A stretch of DNA of 64,000 nucleotides from Alphaproteobacteria bacterium (GCA_025924715.1 JAICHV010000006.1:40324-104323); one strand, 5' to 3'; shown: positions 28,177-41,422, numbered from the stretch's first letter. Notes: a model not told the origin generated them from the letters alone. A program made the numbers and translations.

Positions 28177-28718
28177 CAGAAGTCGCTCCTGAGCGGGCCA
28201 ACCAGATGACGGTGGATCGCCCCCGCCAAATAGGCGCCGGGAATATAGAATAACACGGTAATGACCAGTTCGCCCACGATCGGCCCCAAAGGCGGCATGC
28301 GGCCATAATACAACGCAGCGGTAACCAAATAGGCTACAACACAGGTGATCAGCGCCGCAGTGGCGAAACCCAGCACCGCGCCCAGGCCCGACAGGCCGGC
28401 AAAGGAATCACGCTGGCGAGCGATCACCGCATAGGTCACCACAAAGGCCAGGGTCCAGACCCCCGGTGGGCCGCCCGCCATGACGTCCTGCAACACCCCG
28501 ATCACAAAGGTGGCGGCAGGGGTCATCAGGTCGGGCCGCACCAGGCACCAGTAATAGATCGGGATCAGCCCCAGCAGCGGCGCCGGCACCAGACCGCCGC
28601 CGGCCAGAGTCACGGGAATGTTGGACAAAAGGACCGCCAGAAAGCCGCACAAAAGCGGCAAGACGGGGGAAAAAAACCGCCCGGCCATCAGCGAACCGGC
28701 GCGGTCCGAGGGGCCCAT
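28176..28718 (-). CDS. mreD: Rod shape-determining protein MreD
   Basis: Multi-TM, position between mreC and mrdA. Confidence 0.85.
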   Translation of the reverse strand: MGPSDRAGSLMAGRFFSPVLPLLCGFLAVLLSNIPVTLAGGGLVPAPLLGLIPIYYWCLVRPDLMTPAATFVIGVLQDVMAGGPPGVWTLAFVVTYAVIARQRDSFAGLSGLGAVLGFATAALITCVVAYLVTAALYYGRMPPLGPIVGELVITVLFYIPGAYLAGAIHRHLVGPLRSDF

Positions 28719-28721
28719 GCT

Positions 28722-29789
28722 CTACTCATTTCCGGCCGTATCCGAAGGCGGCAAGGGGCCATCGGGAACCGGCTTTTGCGCCGATGCCGGCTTCGGCTTG
28801 GCGGCGGCTGGAGTAGATGCGACAGGCTTGGTTTGGGGATTGGACGCAGCACCCGGAACCGGCGTCGCCAGGGTCGCGGGCGGTGAAGGGCTGGGCGGGG
28901 CGGCCGGGGGCAAACCGGCGGCGACCGCGGGAAGCGTGGTGCGCGTGGTCTGGGGCAAGGCCTCGGGCGGGGCATGGAAGGCCAGCACTTCGACATCCTC
29001 GCTGGAGGCGGGATCCGCCAAAAGCGCCACCCGATAACCGCCTCCCGGGGTCGCAACCACGCTGCCGACGGGCAGGCCCGCCGGCACCAGGCCGCCATCT
29101 CCGGAACTGACCACCTGGTCGCCGGCATGCAGGCTCACCGTCTGGGAGAGCGTATCCAGGCTGGGCATGGCGCTGTTGTCGCCGGTCATCATCGCCTGGA
29201 TGTCATGGCCATTGCCGGCGGCAATCACCACCGGCACCCGGCTGTTGAGGTCGGTCAGCAGGATCACCCAAGAAGTATGATCGCCCGCCAGATAGATGCG
29301 CCCGATCATGCCGCTGGCATCCATCACCGCCTCGCCGGGCTTGATCGAAGCGGCGGCGCCGGCATCCAGGATCATGGTTTGAAGAAAGGGCCGGTTCGCC
29401 CGGCCGATGACATGGGCGAGCGCCGAATTGAGTTCGGGATCGGGTACCGCATGAAGCAGCGCCTGATAGCGGTTGACCCGCCCCTCCATCACCACCGCGA
29501 CATTGCGCCATTGCCGCAGGCGCGCATTTTCCTGCTTCAGCGCCAGGTTCTCTTGATAGACGCGGAACAATTCGTCAGCCGAACCCAGCCAGCGGTCGAA
29601 AGCGGCGACCGGCGCATGGACCGAGGTCAGCAGCGGCTGCATCCAATCGGTGATGCGCATCCGGGCCCGGTCGAACAAGGCGTTCTGCGCCTTGCCCAGC
29701 AGCACCAACACCACCGCCAGCGCCAGGACAATCACCAGCGGAAGCTGGGTATTGCCGCGGCGACTGATTTTCCAGGTGACGTTGGCCAT
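28722..29789 (-). CDS. mreC: Rod shape-determining protein MreC
   Basis: MTDWMQPLLTSVHAPVAAFDRWLGSADELFRVYQENLALKQENARLRQW...DQVVSSGDGGLVPAGLPVG. Confidence 0.93.
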   Translation of the reverse strand: MANVTWKISRRGNTQLPLVIVLALAVVLVLLGKAQNALFDRARMRITDWMQPLLTSVHAPVAAFDRWLGSADELFRVYQENLALKQENARLRQWRNVAVVMEGRVNRYQALLHAVPDPELNSALAHVIGRANRPFLQTMILDAGAAASIKPGEAVMDASGMIGRIYLAGDHTSWVILLTDLNSRVPVVIAAGNGHDIQAMMTGDNSAMPSLDTLSQTVSLHAGDQVVSSGDGGLVPAGLPVGSVVATPGGGYRVALLADPASSEDVEVLAFHAPPEALPQTTRTTLPAVAAGLPPAAPPSPSPPATLATPVPGAASNPQTKPVASTPAAAKPKPASAQKPVPDGPLPPSDTAGNE

Positions 29790-29797
29790 TATGCGGC

Positions 29798-30856
<1,059 letters not shown>

Positions 30857-30893
30857 TCACTGAAAATCTGCAAGCGCCGTAGCAGCAAGTGAC

Positions 30894-30918
30894 GGCCCCG
30901 GGGCGCTCTACCGGGGCC
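30894..30918 (-). terminator. Possible stem-loop terminator of leuA (no U-tract)
   Basis: GGCCCCGG...CCGGGGCC 8-bp stem just after the leuA stop. Confidence 0.4.
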
Positions 30919-30925
30919 GCTTATC

Positions 30926-32488
<1,563 letters not shown>

Positions 32489-32542
32489 GACACTGTCCTT
32501 CTGTTCGCCGCGTGGCGGCTTCAATTCTCCTTTGCCTTTCAT

Positions 32543-32595
32543 CCCCTAAACGCCGGCCGCGCGAACCATTCGCGCGGCAAGACAGCGCCTAGGGG
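32543..32595 (-). promoter_or_regulatory. Large attenuator-like hairpin in the leuA leader
   Basis: Minus strand CCCCTAGGCGCT...[CCGCGCGAA TGG TTCGCGCGG]...GGCGTTTAGGGG: 12-bp outer stem (with G-U) enclosing a perfect 9-bp stem. Confidence 0.7.
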
Positions 32596-32720
32596 CGACG
32601 AAGAAGAAGAAGAAGCGCGCGCGAAGAACCGAGGGAAGGACGGGGCTCTGGAAAAGGACGCGCGCGATCGCCGGCGGAAAATCCGCCTTTCGCAATCGCA
32701 ATGTCCGCGTCATTCGTCAT
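32589..32720 (-). CDS. Candidate leu leader peptide (43 aa) with five consecutive CTT Leu codons
   Basis: MTNDADIAIAKGGFSAGDRARPFPEPRPSLGSSRALLLLLRRP*, stop directly at the 5' arm of the hairpin; not in the supplied ORF track. Confidence 0.75.
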   Translation of the reverse strand: MTNDADIAIAKGGFSAGDRARPFPEPRPSLGSSRALLLLLRRP

Positions 32721-32903
32721 TGACCTATCGCCGTTCCGCCCGCCGAATGTCCGGTTTGCTAAACTGCACGAAGGGAGTTAAGCGGCGGTAATACCACCAT
32801 TTTTTCCCTTCGCTGGGCCGGTTTTACGCCGAATTTAAGCATAACTGCAATAGCGAAAGGTTAACATTTTCCGGAGCTTGTGCGGTGAAGGGCATTTTCA
32901 ATT

Positions 32904-32928
32904 CACATATATCACAGTGTGATATGTG
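32904..32928. promoter_or_regulatory. Operator-like palindrome upstream of ABC transporter
   Basis: CACATATATCACAGTGTGATATGTG; core ATATCACA-G-TGTGATAT (32909..32925) is a perfect inverted repeat. Confidence 0.5.
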
Positions 32929-33119
32929 GCGGCGATCACGCGCCGTCATGTGAACCGCCGCCCGATATCGGCCCATGCCGGCCGCGACAATAGAACCATG
33001 ATGGGGCGCAAACGGAACGCTTTCCCCGCGTCCTTCAAAATGGTTGTCTGCCCCAGCGTCTGGACTCATGCGGGCAGGCGCTCCAATGTTTTGCAAATGT
33101 CTGAAGTCGAGAGCCGGAT

Positions 33120-34844
33120 ATGAAAATCCTGCCCCCCGTCTCGATCGAAGCACGCCGCCTGCTGCCCAGCCGCTGGGACCTGCTGGCGGCGGTGCTGGTG
33201 CTTGGCTTTATCGTGCTTTTCGCCGATGCCAGCCGGCTTTTGGTGCAGCCGCTATCGGTGGTCACCGGCAATCATCTCAGTCTCGATCCGGCGCTCCTGC
33301 CCGGTTACGCCCTGCGCACCGCCCTTCGGATGCTGATCGCAATGGGGGTGTCGCTGGTGTTCACCTTCACCTATGCCACCTGGGCGGCCAAGAATGCCCG
33401 TGCCGCGCTGCTCTTGGTCCCGCTGCTGGACGTGCTGCAATCGGTGCCCATTCTTGGGTTTCTCTCGGTCACCGTGGTGTGGTTCCTCAGCCTGTCGCCG
33501 GGGCGGGTGTTTGGCGCCGAGCTGGCCGCCGTCTTCACCATTTTCACCAGCCAGGCCTGGAACATGGCCTTTTCCTTCTACCAATCGCTGCGCACGGTTC
33601 CGGAAGATTTGACCGAGGCCAGCCGGATGCTGGGCCTGTCCGCCTGGGCCCGGTTCTGGCGGGTCGAGGCCCCTTTCGCCATGCCGCCGCTGATCTGGAA
33701 CATGATGGTATCCATGGCGGGGGGCTGGTTCTTCGTCACCCTTTCCGAGGCCATCAGCGTGGGCAAGACCACGATCGCGCTGCCGGGCATCGGGTCCTAT
33801 ATCGCGGTGGCGATCGCCCAGCAGAACCTGCTCGCCATCCTCTATGCCATTTTCGCCATGCTGGTGGTGATCCTGATCTATGACCAGCTTCTGTTCCGTC
33901 CGCTGGTGGCCTGGGCCGACCGTTTTCGCGTGGGCGACGAACAATCCGACGAGCCGCCGCAAAGCTGGGTCCTCACCATGCTGCGCCGCTCGAGCCTGAT
34001 CGACTGGATGACGGTCCCCTTCGACCAGATGATGCGCTGGAGCTTCCGTCTCCAACGGCCCCATTTCGGAGAACGGGCCGTCGTCCGGGACCATCACAGC
34101 CGCGCAGCCGATATCATCTGGTATCTGATCCTGGCCATTATCGGGGTCTTTGCCGGCCTGCGCATCTATGTCTTCGCCCGGGCCAATCTGACCTGGCATG
34201 ACCTGTTGCTCACCACGGGCCTGGGCTTTCTCACCATGTTGCGGGTGGTGGTGCTGATCATCCTGGCTAGCCTGATCTGGACCCCGATCGGCATCTATGT
34301 CGGGCTGCGGCCGCGGTTGACCCGTATCGTGCAGCCGGTGGCGCAATTCTTCGCCGCCTTCCCCGCCAATATTCTTTTTCCCCTGGTGGTGTCGGTGATC
34401 GTCACCTGGTCGCTCGATCCCGATATCTGGCTGTCGCCGCTGATGGTGCTGGGGACGCAGTGGTATATTTTGTTCAATGTCATCGCCGGCACCAGCACCA
34501 TGCCGCGCGAGCTGCTGGATGTGGGCGACAATTTCGCCGTCAAAGGCTGGCTATGGTGGAAGCGCGTGGCGCTGCCCGCGGTGTTTCCCTATTACCTGAC
34601 GGGGGCGATCACCGCCTCGGGCGGGACCTGGAATGCCTCGGTGGTGGCGGAAGTCGCCAATTGGGGCCGGCATACCGAGCGGGCCCATGGGCTGGGCGCC
34701 TATATCACCGATGCCACCACCTCGGGCGATCTTCCCCATGTCGTTTTGGGCATGGCGGTGATGGCCTTTTTCGTGGTGGTGGTGAACCGCCTTCTCTGGC
34801 AGCCGCTTTATTGGCTTGCCGAACGCAAGTACCGTCTGGTCTGA
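33120..34844 (+). CDS. ABC transporter permease, two fused NitT/TauT-type permease domains
   Basis: 574 aa with two binding-protein-dependent transport domains (EASRMLGLSAWARFWRVEAPFAMPPL... and ELLDVGDNFAVKGWLWWKRVALPAVFPYYLTG). Confidence 0.88.
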   Translation: MKILPPVSIEARRLLPSRWDLLAAVLVLGFIVLFADASRLLVQPLSVVTGNHLSLDPALLPGYALRTALRMLIAMGVSLVFTFTYATWAAKNARAALLLVPLLDVLQSVPILGFLSVTVVWFLSLSPGRVFGAELAAVFTIFTSQAWNMAFSFYQSLRTVPEDLTEASRMLGLSAWARFWRVEAPFAMPPLIWNMMVSMAGGWFFVTLSEAISVGKTTIALPGIGSYIAVAIAQQNLLAILYAIFAMLVVILIYDQLLFRPLVAWADRFRVGDEQSDEPPQSWVLTMLRRSSLIDWMTVPFDQMMRWSFRLQRPHFGERAVVRDHHSRAADIIWYLILAIIGVFAGLRIYVFARANLTWHDLLLTTGLGFLTMLRVVVLIILASLIWTPIGIYVGLRPRLTRIVQPVAQFFAAFPANILFPLVVSVIVTWSLDPDIWLSPLMVLGTQWYILFNVIAGTSTMPRELLDVGDNFAVKGWLWWKRVALPAVFPYYLTGAITASGGTWNASVVAEVANWGRHTERAHGLGAYITDATTSGDLPHVVLGMAVMAFFVVVVNRLLWQPLYWLAERKYRLV

Positions 34845-34852
34845 GGCAGGAC

Positions 34853-36145
34853 ATGACCAATCTTCTTGAAGTGCACCAGGTGCGCCGCTCCTTTCCCCGC
34901 AGCGGGGGCGAGGAATTGCTGGTGCTGGATGACGTCAACTTCACCCTCAAACAAGGCGAGATTGTCGGCCTGCTGGGCCGTTCCGGCTCGGGCAAATCTA
35001 CCCTGTTGCGGCTGATCGCAGGCCTTGCGCGTCCGCAAGGCGGAAGCCTTACTTATATGGGCACGCCCATTGAAGGACCGGCCCAGGGTGTCGCCATGGT
35101 GTTCCAGGGCTTTGCGCTGTTTCCCTGGATGACGGTGCTGGAGAATGTGCAGCTCGGGCTCGAAGCCCTGGGCCTGCCGCAGACCGAGATCCGCAGCCGG
35201 GCGCTGGCCGCCATCGATCTGATCGGCCTCGACGGTTATGAAAGCGCCTATCCGCGCGAGCTGTCGGGCGGCATGCGCCAGCGCGTCGGCTTTGCCCGCG
35301 CCGTGGTGGTGCATCCCAATATTCTGTTGATGGACGAACCCTTCAGCGCGCTGGACGTGCTGACGGCCGAAAATCTGCGCACCGATCTGATCGAGCTGTG
35401 GGGCAACGGCAAATTGCCGATCAAGGGCATCATGCTGGTGACCCACAATATCGAGGAAGCGGTCTTGATGTGCGACCGCGTGCTGCTGTTCTCCTCCAGC
35501 CCCGCCCGCATCAGCGCCGACATCCCCATCAACTTGCCCCAGCCGCGCGAACGCACCAGCCGGGAATTCGAGGATTACGTCGATCGCATCTATGTCGAAA
35601 TGACGGCCCGGCGGGTGGAGCGCATGCGCGAGCAACAAAGCCGCGCCCAGGGCGGCATCGATCAGCCCTTGACCCATGTCTCGCCCAACCAGATCGCGGG
35701 CTTGATCGAGGCCCTGGCCGCGCCGCCTTATGACGGCAAGGCCGACTTGCCGGACATCGCCTATGAACAGGAGCTGGAAGTCGACGAACTCTTCCCGGTC
35801 GCCGAAGCCATGCAATTGCTGCGGCTGGGCGAAGTCGAAGGCGGCGACATCAAGCTCAGCCATATGGGCAAGCGTTTCGCCGATGCCGAACTCAACGAGC
35901 GCAAAGAGATTTTCGCCCGCGCGATCATGAGCCAAGTGCCGCTCGCCGCCCATATCAAGAAAGTTCTGGACGAGCGGGCCAGCCATTCGGCGCCGCGCAC
36001 CCGCTTCCTCGACGAGCTCGAAGACCACATGGCGGAAGACGCGGCGGAAGAGGCGCTGAAGACGGTCATCAGCTGGGCTCGCTTCGGGGAGCTGTTCAGC
36101 TATGACGATGACGCGGCGCTGTTCAGTTTGGAGAATCCGACTTAA
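34853..36145 (+). CDS. ABC transporter ATP-binding protein with C-terminal AAA-associated domain
   Basis: GLLGRSGSGKSTLLRLIAGLARPQGG...ELSGGMRQRVGFARAVVVHPNILLMDEPFSALDVLT plus C-terminal extension of about 150 aa. Confidence 0.92.
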   Translation: MTNLLEVHQVRRSFPRSGGEELLVLDDVNFTLKQGEIVGLLGRSGSGKSTLLRLIAGLARPQGGSLTYMGTPIEGPAQGVAMVFQGFALFPWMTVLENVQLGLEALGLPQTEIRSRALAAIDLIGLDGYESAYPRELSGGMRQRVGFARAVVVHPNILLMDEPFSALDVLTAENLRTDLIELWGNGKLPIKGIMLVTHNIEEAVLMCDRVLLFSSSPARISADIPINLPQPRERTSREFEDYVDRIYVEMTARRVERMREQQSRAQGGIDQPLTHVSPNQIAGLIEALAAPPYDGKADLPDIAYEQELEVDELFPVAEAMQLLRLGEVEGGDIKLSHMGKRFADAELNERKEIFARAIMSQVPLAAHIKKVLDERASHSAPRTRFLDELEDHMAEDAAEEALKTVISWARFGELFSYDDDAALFSLENPT

Positions 36146-36253
36146 GCCCCCCGGTATGTCCGCTTTGCGCCATAAGCGGTCATTCATGGCTTGCCATTCG
36201 TCGCCCAGCCAGCTGAGAACGACCCGGACGGCTTCGGTTGGCTGACCAAACGG

Positions 36254-37003
36254 CTATTTCACGAACAACAGTTGGCCGAACCGGTCCGGATTGTGCGGGT
36301 CTGGCCGCACCATGCCGGAATCCGACCATTGCGACAGCCGGCGGTTGGGAGCCGTTCCATCCCAACGGCTCATGTCCGCGATCCAGCGGTCGCCGATTTT
36401 GGGAACGGGATTATTCGTCAAATCGGAAAATGAGCTCCAGGGAATCGCCACTTCGAGATTCCAGCCCTGGTCCTGGTCCGTGGAATTGTTAAGCGTGCCT
36501 TTGATCGAAACAGCGATCCGCACGCCGTCCAGATTGTATTTTTTTATGAAACGCTGCGGAAACGGATAGAGATAGTCATACAGCGCCGCGCGGGCATTCA
36601 TTTCAAAACCCAGATACAAATTCTTGACCCCCGGCGGTGCAATGTGGATTTCGACGGCATCATCCATGTAAACGGGGTCGTCCCGCTGCGTACGTACCGC
36701 GGTGATGTCGCTGTCCTCGCACTCATATGCGACATAGAGGTTGTCGTCATCCCAGGTCAGCCGGGCCAGGGTCTTCTGCATCTTGCCAGTCTGATCGACC
36801 CAGGGAAAGGCAAAGGTTACCGGCGTGGCCGCCTGCCACGCCGCATCATCAAGTTGGCCATCGATGCGCGGAGCGACCGCGGCGCGATGCGCTTCGTATG
36901 TCGGGATGGGGGGAAGATTGGGCCGCAGAGACTGCGCCAGCACAGGGTCTGCCGCCAAAAGCGCAGGCCATGCTGAGAGGAAGAGAACAGCACTTTTTTT
37001 CAT
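36254..37003 (-). CDS. Secreted CBM9-like carbohydrate-binding family protein
   Basis: Signal peptide; PRIDGQLDDAAWQAATPVTFAFPWVDQTGK...LTWDDDNLYVAYECEDSDI...YMDDAVEIHIAPPG. Confidence 0.75.
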   Translation of the reverse strand: MKKSAVLFLSAWPALLAADPVLAQSLRPNLPPIPTYEAHRAAVAPRIDGQLDDAAWQAATPVTFAFPWVDQTGKMQKTLARLTWDDDNLYVAYECEDSDITAVRTQRDDPVYMDDAVEIHIAPPGVKNLYLGFEMNARAALYDYLYPFPQRFIKKYNLDGVRIAVSIKGTLNNSTDQDQGWNLEVAIPWSSFSDLTNNPVPKIGDRWIADMSRWDGTAPNRRLSQWSDSGMVRPDPHNPDRFGQLLFVK

Positions 37004-37110
37004 GGCTTCAAAACCTTCTTTTCAGGTCCACAGGATGCACGAGAAAGTTACTTAGAGAAATGGTCCAGCACCAAAGTAAACCGGTCCAGCAATATCGTGC
37101 AGGGCACGGC

Positions 37111-37145
37111 AAAACAAAAGGCCCGCAACAGGCGGGCCTTTTTTA
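37111..37145. terminator. Bidirectional rho-independent terminator (probable ilvC terminator on minus strand)
   Basis: AAGGCCCGC-AACAG-GCGGGCCTT followed by TTTT on plus and TTGTTTTG on minus. Confidence 0.8.
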
Positions 37146-37323
37146 TTCTCCGGTGCTTAGCGCGCGGGATTTTGCGGCGTGAGCAGGAGCGTCGCGCGGA
37201 GCGTGCAATAGCACGTGAGCAGACCTAGCTTTTCTTAGCGAGCATCAGCGAGCTTAGAAAAGCTTGTCCTAGCCGAGCGCAGCGAGGCTGCGCGCGACGA
37301 ACTCACGACGCAAAAGACAAGCG

Positions 37324-38388
<1,065 letters not shown>

Positions 38389-38421
38389 CTATTTTGGGCA
38401 AATAGTCTTAGAAAACCCCGA

Positions 38422-39033
38422 TTAGCCTCGCAAAAATGCCAGTACGCTGGCCGCCAGAAGCAGCCCCATGACGATGTTGAACACCCGGATCCGCCCCGGT
38501 TTCTGTAGCGCCTGACGCAGACCGACCCCGAAGCCGGCCCAGAGGAACATCGCCGGCACGTTGATGACGGAAAACATGCCCGTCACCAGGGCGGTATCGC
38601 TCACCACATGGCGCGGCCGCACATAGATCGCCACCGCGGCAATGGACGTCATCCAAAGCTTGGCATTGACCCATTGAAAGGCGAAGCTGGCGGGAAAGGA
38701 CAGCGGATGGGCCAGCGTGCCGCCGCCCAGGCTGCCGGCCGAGGCGATGGTCCAGGCCAGCCAAAGCGTATAGCCGATCCCCACGAACATCAGCCCGATA
38801 CGGACCAAAGGAAATTGCGAGAACACCAAGCCCAGCCCCAGTCCCACGGCGAGATTGATCACCGCCAGGCCGATAAAGATGCCAACCATCTGCGGCAGCG
38901 TGCGGCGGATGCCGAAATTCACCCCCGACACCATCAGCATGATGTTGTTGGGCCCGGGCGTGATCGAGCCGACCGCGGCGAAGACGAATAGCGCGGCGAG
39001 CAGGGTCGGGGAGAGTGCGGCGTCGGTCGGCAT
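38422..39033 (-). CDS. LysE-family amino-acid exporter
   Basis: GSITPGPNNIMLMVSGVNFGIRRTLPQMVGIFIGLAV. Confidence 0.88.
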   Translation of the reverse strand: MPTDAALSPTLLAALFVFAAVGSITPGPNNIMLMVSGVNFGIRRTLPQMVGIFIGLAVINLAVGLGLGLVFSQFPLVRIGLMFVGIGYTLWLAWTIASAGSLGGGTLAHPLSFPASFAFQWVNAKLWMTSIAAVAIYVRPRHVVSDTALVTGMFSVINVPAMFLWAGFGVGLRQALQKPGRIRVFNIVMGLLLAASVLAFLRG

Positions 39034-39050
39034 GCAACATGGGCCGGGTG

Positions 39051-39581
39051 TTACATCGCCTCGGGGCCGCGCGAAATCGCCGCCACGCCGGTACGCGAGA
39101 CATCGACCAGGCCCAAGGGGCGCATGAGGTCGATGAAACTGTCGATCTTGCCCGGCGCCCCGGTAACCTCGAAGACAAAGCTGGTATGGGTGGTATCGAC
39201 GGCGCGGGCGCGGAAAGCGTCGGCCATGCGCAGCGCTTCCATCCGCTTTTCGCCGGTGCCCGCCACCTTGATCAGGGCCATTTCGCGTTCGATCCCCGCC
39301 TTGGCGCTGGTCCAGTTGGTGACGCGGTGGGTGGGCACCAGACGCGCCAATTGCGCCTCGATCTGCTCGATCACATGCGGTGTGCCGGAAGTGACGATGG
39401 TGATGCGGCTGGTGCGCGCCATGGGATCGACTTCCGCCACCGTCAGGCTTTCGATGTTGTAGCCGCGCCCGGAAAACAGCCCGACCACCCGCGCCAAGAC
39501 GCCGGCCTCATTGTCGACCAGCACCGTCAAAGTGTGACGTTCGGTGGGTTCCTTGGTGTCCTTCATCGCATAGGCGCTCAT
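39051..39581 (-). CDS. ilvN: Acetolactate synthase small subunit
   Basis: HTLTVLVDNEAGVLARVVGLFSGRGYNIESLTVAEVD (ACT domain). Confidence 0.96.
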   Translation of the reverse strand: MSAYAMKDTKEPTERHTLTVLVDNEAGVLARVVGLFSGRGYNIESLTVAEVDPMARTSRITIVTSGTPHVIEQIEAQLARLVPTHRVTNWTSAKAGIEREMALIKVAGTGEKRMEALRMADAFRARAVDTTHTSFVFEVTGAPGKIDSFIDLMRPLGLVDVSRTGVAAISRGPEAM

Positions 39582-41371
39582 CAGACCAACATCTTTCCGG
39601 CATCGCTGACCTCGCCACCGTCATCGGGACTGAGCAGCATCTGGTTATGGGCCGCGCCCGAGGGGATCATGGGGTAGCAATTCTCCGTCGGATCGATGCG
39701 GCAGTCGAACAGCACGGGCTTCTTGCTGTCGATCATCTGCAGGATCTTGGCGTCGAGCTCTTCGGGCTTGTCGCAATAGATGCCCTCGCCGCCATAGGCC
39801 TCCGCCAGTTTGACGAAATCGGGCAGCGCCTCGGTATAGGAATGGGAATAGCGCCCGCCATGCAGGATTTCCTGCCATTGGCGCACCATGCCCATATATT
39901 GGTTGTTGAGGATGAAGATCTTGACCGGCAGGTCATGTTGGATGGCGGTCGACATCTCCTGCATGTTCATCAGGATGCTGGCCTCGCCGGCGATATCGAT
40001 CACCAGCGCCCCCGGATGGGCGGTCTGAACCCCGATCGCCGCGGGCAAGCCATAGCCCATGGTGCCGAGCCCGCCGCTGGTCATCCAGCGATTGGGCTCC
40101 TCGAAGGCAAAGCGCTGCGCCGCCCACATCTGGTGCTGGCCCACCTCGGTGGTGATGTAAACGTCGCGGCCCCGCGTCAAGGCATAGAGCCGGTCCAAGG
40201 CATATTGCGGCTTGATCAAAGTGGTGGAGTTCTTGAACGACAGCGATTTCTTGGCGCGCCATTGGTCGATCTGCGCCCACCAGGCCTTCAGCGCCTCGCC
40301 ATCGGCTTTCTTTTTCTGGCTTTTCCAGAAATGCACCATCTCCTTGATGCCCTTGGCGGCATCGCAGACGATGCCGAGATCGACCCGCACGGTCTTGTTG
40401 ATCTGCGAAGCGTCGATATCCAGATGGATTTTTTTCGAGCCCGGCGAAAAGGCATCGATCCGGCCGGTGACGCGGTCGTCGAACCGCGCCCCCAGACAGA
40501 TCATCAGATCGCAATCATGCATGGCGTGATTGGCTTCCCAGGTGCCGTGCATCCCCAGCATCCCCACCCATTGGGGCGAGGAAGCCGGAAAGGCGCCCAG
40601 GCCCATCAGGGTCGAAGTGACGGGAAAGCCGGTCAGCGCCGCCAATTCGCGCAAGGCCTTGGAGGCTTCCGGGCCGGCATTGATGATGCCGCCGCCGGTA
40701 TAGAAAATCGGCCGCTTGGCCTGCGCCATCATCTCGACGGCGGCGACGATGGCGGCGAGGTCCGGCTCGGTCTTGGGCCGATAGGTGCGGTGCTTGACCG
40801 AAGCGGGCGTGAGATACGCGCCTTTGCGGAACTGCACATCCTTTGGAATGTCGACCACCACCGGACCGGGGCGGCCTGTGGTGGCGATCTGAAAGGCTTC
40901 GTGCAGGGTGCGCGCCAGCTCGTTCACATCCTTCACCAGCCAGTTCTGCTTGGTGCAAGGCCGGGTGATGCCGACGGTGTCGCATTCCTGGAAGGCGTCG
41001 GTGCCGATCAGATGGGTGGGGACCTGGCCGGTGATCACCACCAGGGGAATGGAATCCATCAGCGCATCGGTGATGCCGGTGACCGCATTGGTGGCCCCGG
41101 GACCCGATGTCACCAGCACCACGCCGGGCTTGCCGGTGGAACGGGCATAGCCTTCGGCGGCATGGGCGGCGCCTTGCTCATGGCGCACCAGCACATGGGT
41201 GATGCCTTCGCTCTGGAACAGCGCGTCATAGATCGGCAGCACCGCGCCGCCGGGATAACCGAAAATATGGGTGACGCCCTGGTCCTTAAGGGCGCGGACC
41301 ACCATCTCGGCGCCCGTGAGCGTGATGGCGCCGCTGTCATGCCGGCTTTCCGAAATCGTGTCCTTGTCCAT
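39581..41371 (-). CDS. ilvB: Acetolactate synthase large subunit
   Basis: HIFGYPGGAVLPIYDALFQSEGITHVLVRHEQGAAHAAEGYARSTGKPGVVLVTSGPGATN; start at MDKDTIS with AAAGGA SD. Confidence 0.97.
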   Translation of the reverse strand: MDKDTISESRHDSGAITLTGAEMVVRALKDQGVTHIFGYPGGAVLPIYDALFQSEGITHVLVRHEQGAAHAAEGYARSTGKPGVVLVTSGPGATNAVTGITDALMDSIPLVVITGQVPTHLIGTDAFQECDTVGITRPCTKQNWLVKDVNELARTLHEAFQIATTGRPGPVVVDIPKDVQFRKGAYLTPASVKHRTYRPKTEPDLAAIVAAVEMMAQAKRPIFYTGGGIINAGPEASKALRELAALTGFPVTSTLMGLGAFPASSPQWVGMLGMHGTWEANHAMHDCDLMICLGARFDDRVTGRIDAFSPGSKKIHLDIDASQINKTVRVDLGIVCDAAKGIKEMVHFWKSQKKKADGEALKAWWAQIDQWRAKKSLSFKNSTTLIKPQYALDRLYALTRGRDVYITTEVGQHQMWAAQRFAFEEPNRWMTSGGLGTMGYGLPAAIGVQTAHPGALVIDIAGEASILMNMQEMSTAIQHDLPVKIFILNNQYMGMVRQWQEILHGGRYSHSYTEALPDFVKLAEAYGGEGIYCDKPEELDAKILQMIDSKKPVLFDCRIDPTENCYPMIPSGAAHNQMLLSPDDGGEVSDAGKMLV

Positions 41372-41393
41372 AGGGACGTCCTTTGAAAATGCA

Positions 41394-41422
41394 CCAAAGA
41401 TAAAGGGGCGTTTCCGCCCCTT
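41394..41422 (-). terminator. Rho-independent terminator in ilvB leader (attenuator)
   Basis: Minus strand AAGGGGCG-GAAA-CGCCCCTT-TATCTTT between leader peptide and ilvB. Confidence 0.85.

Noticed and set aside
39647-41386. 579-aa plus-strand ORF
   Set aside because: Exactly antisense to ilvB; no domain motifs
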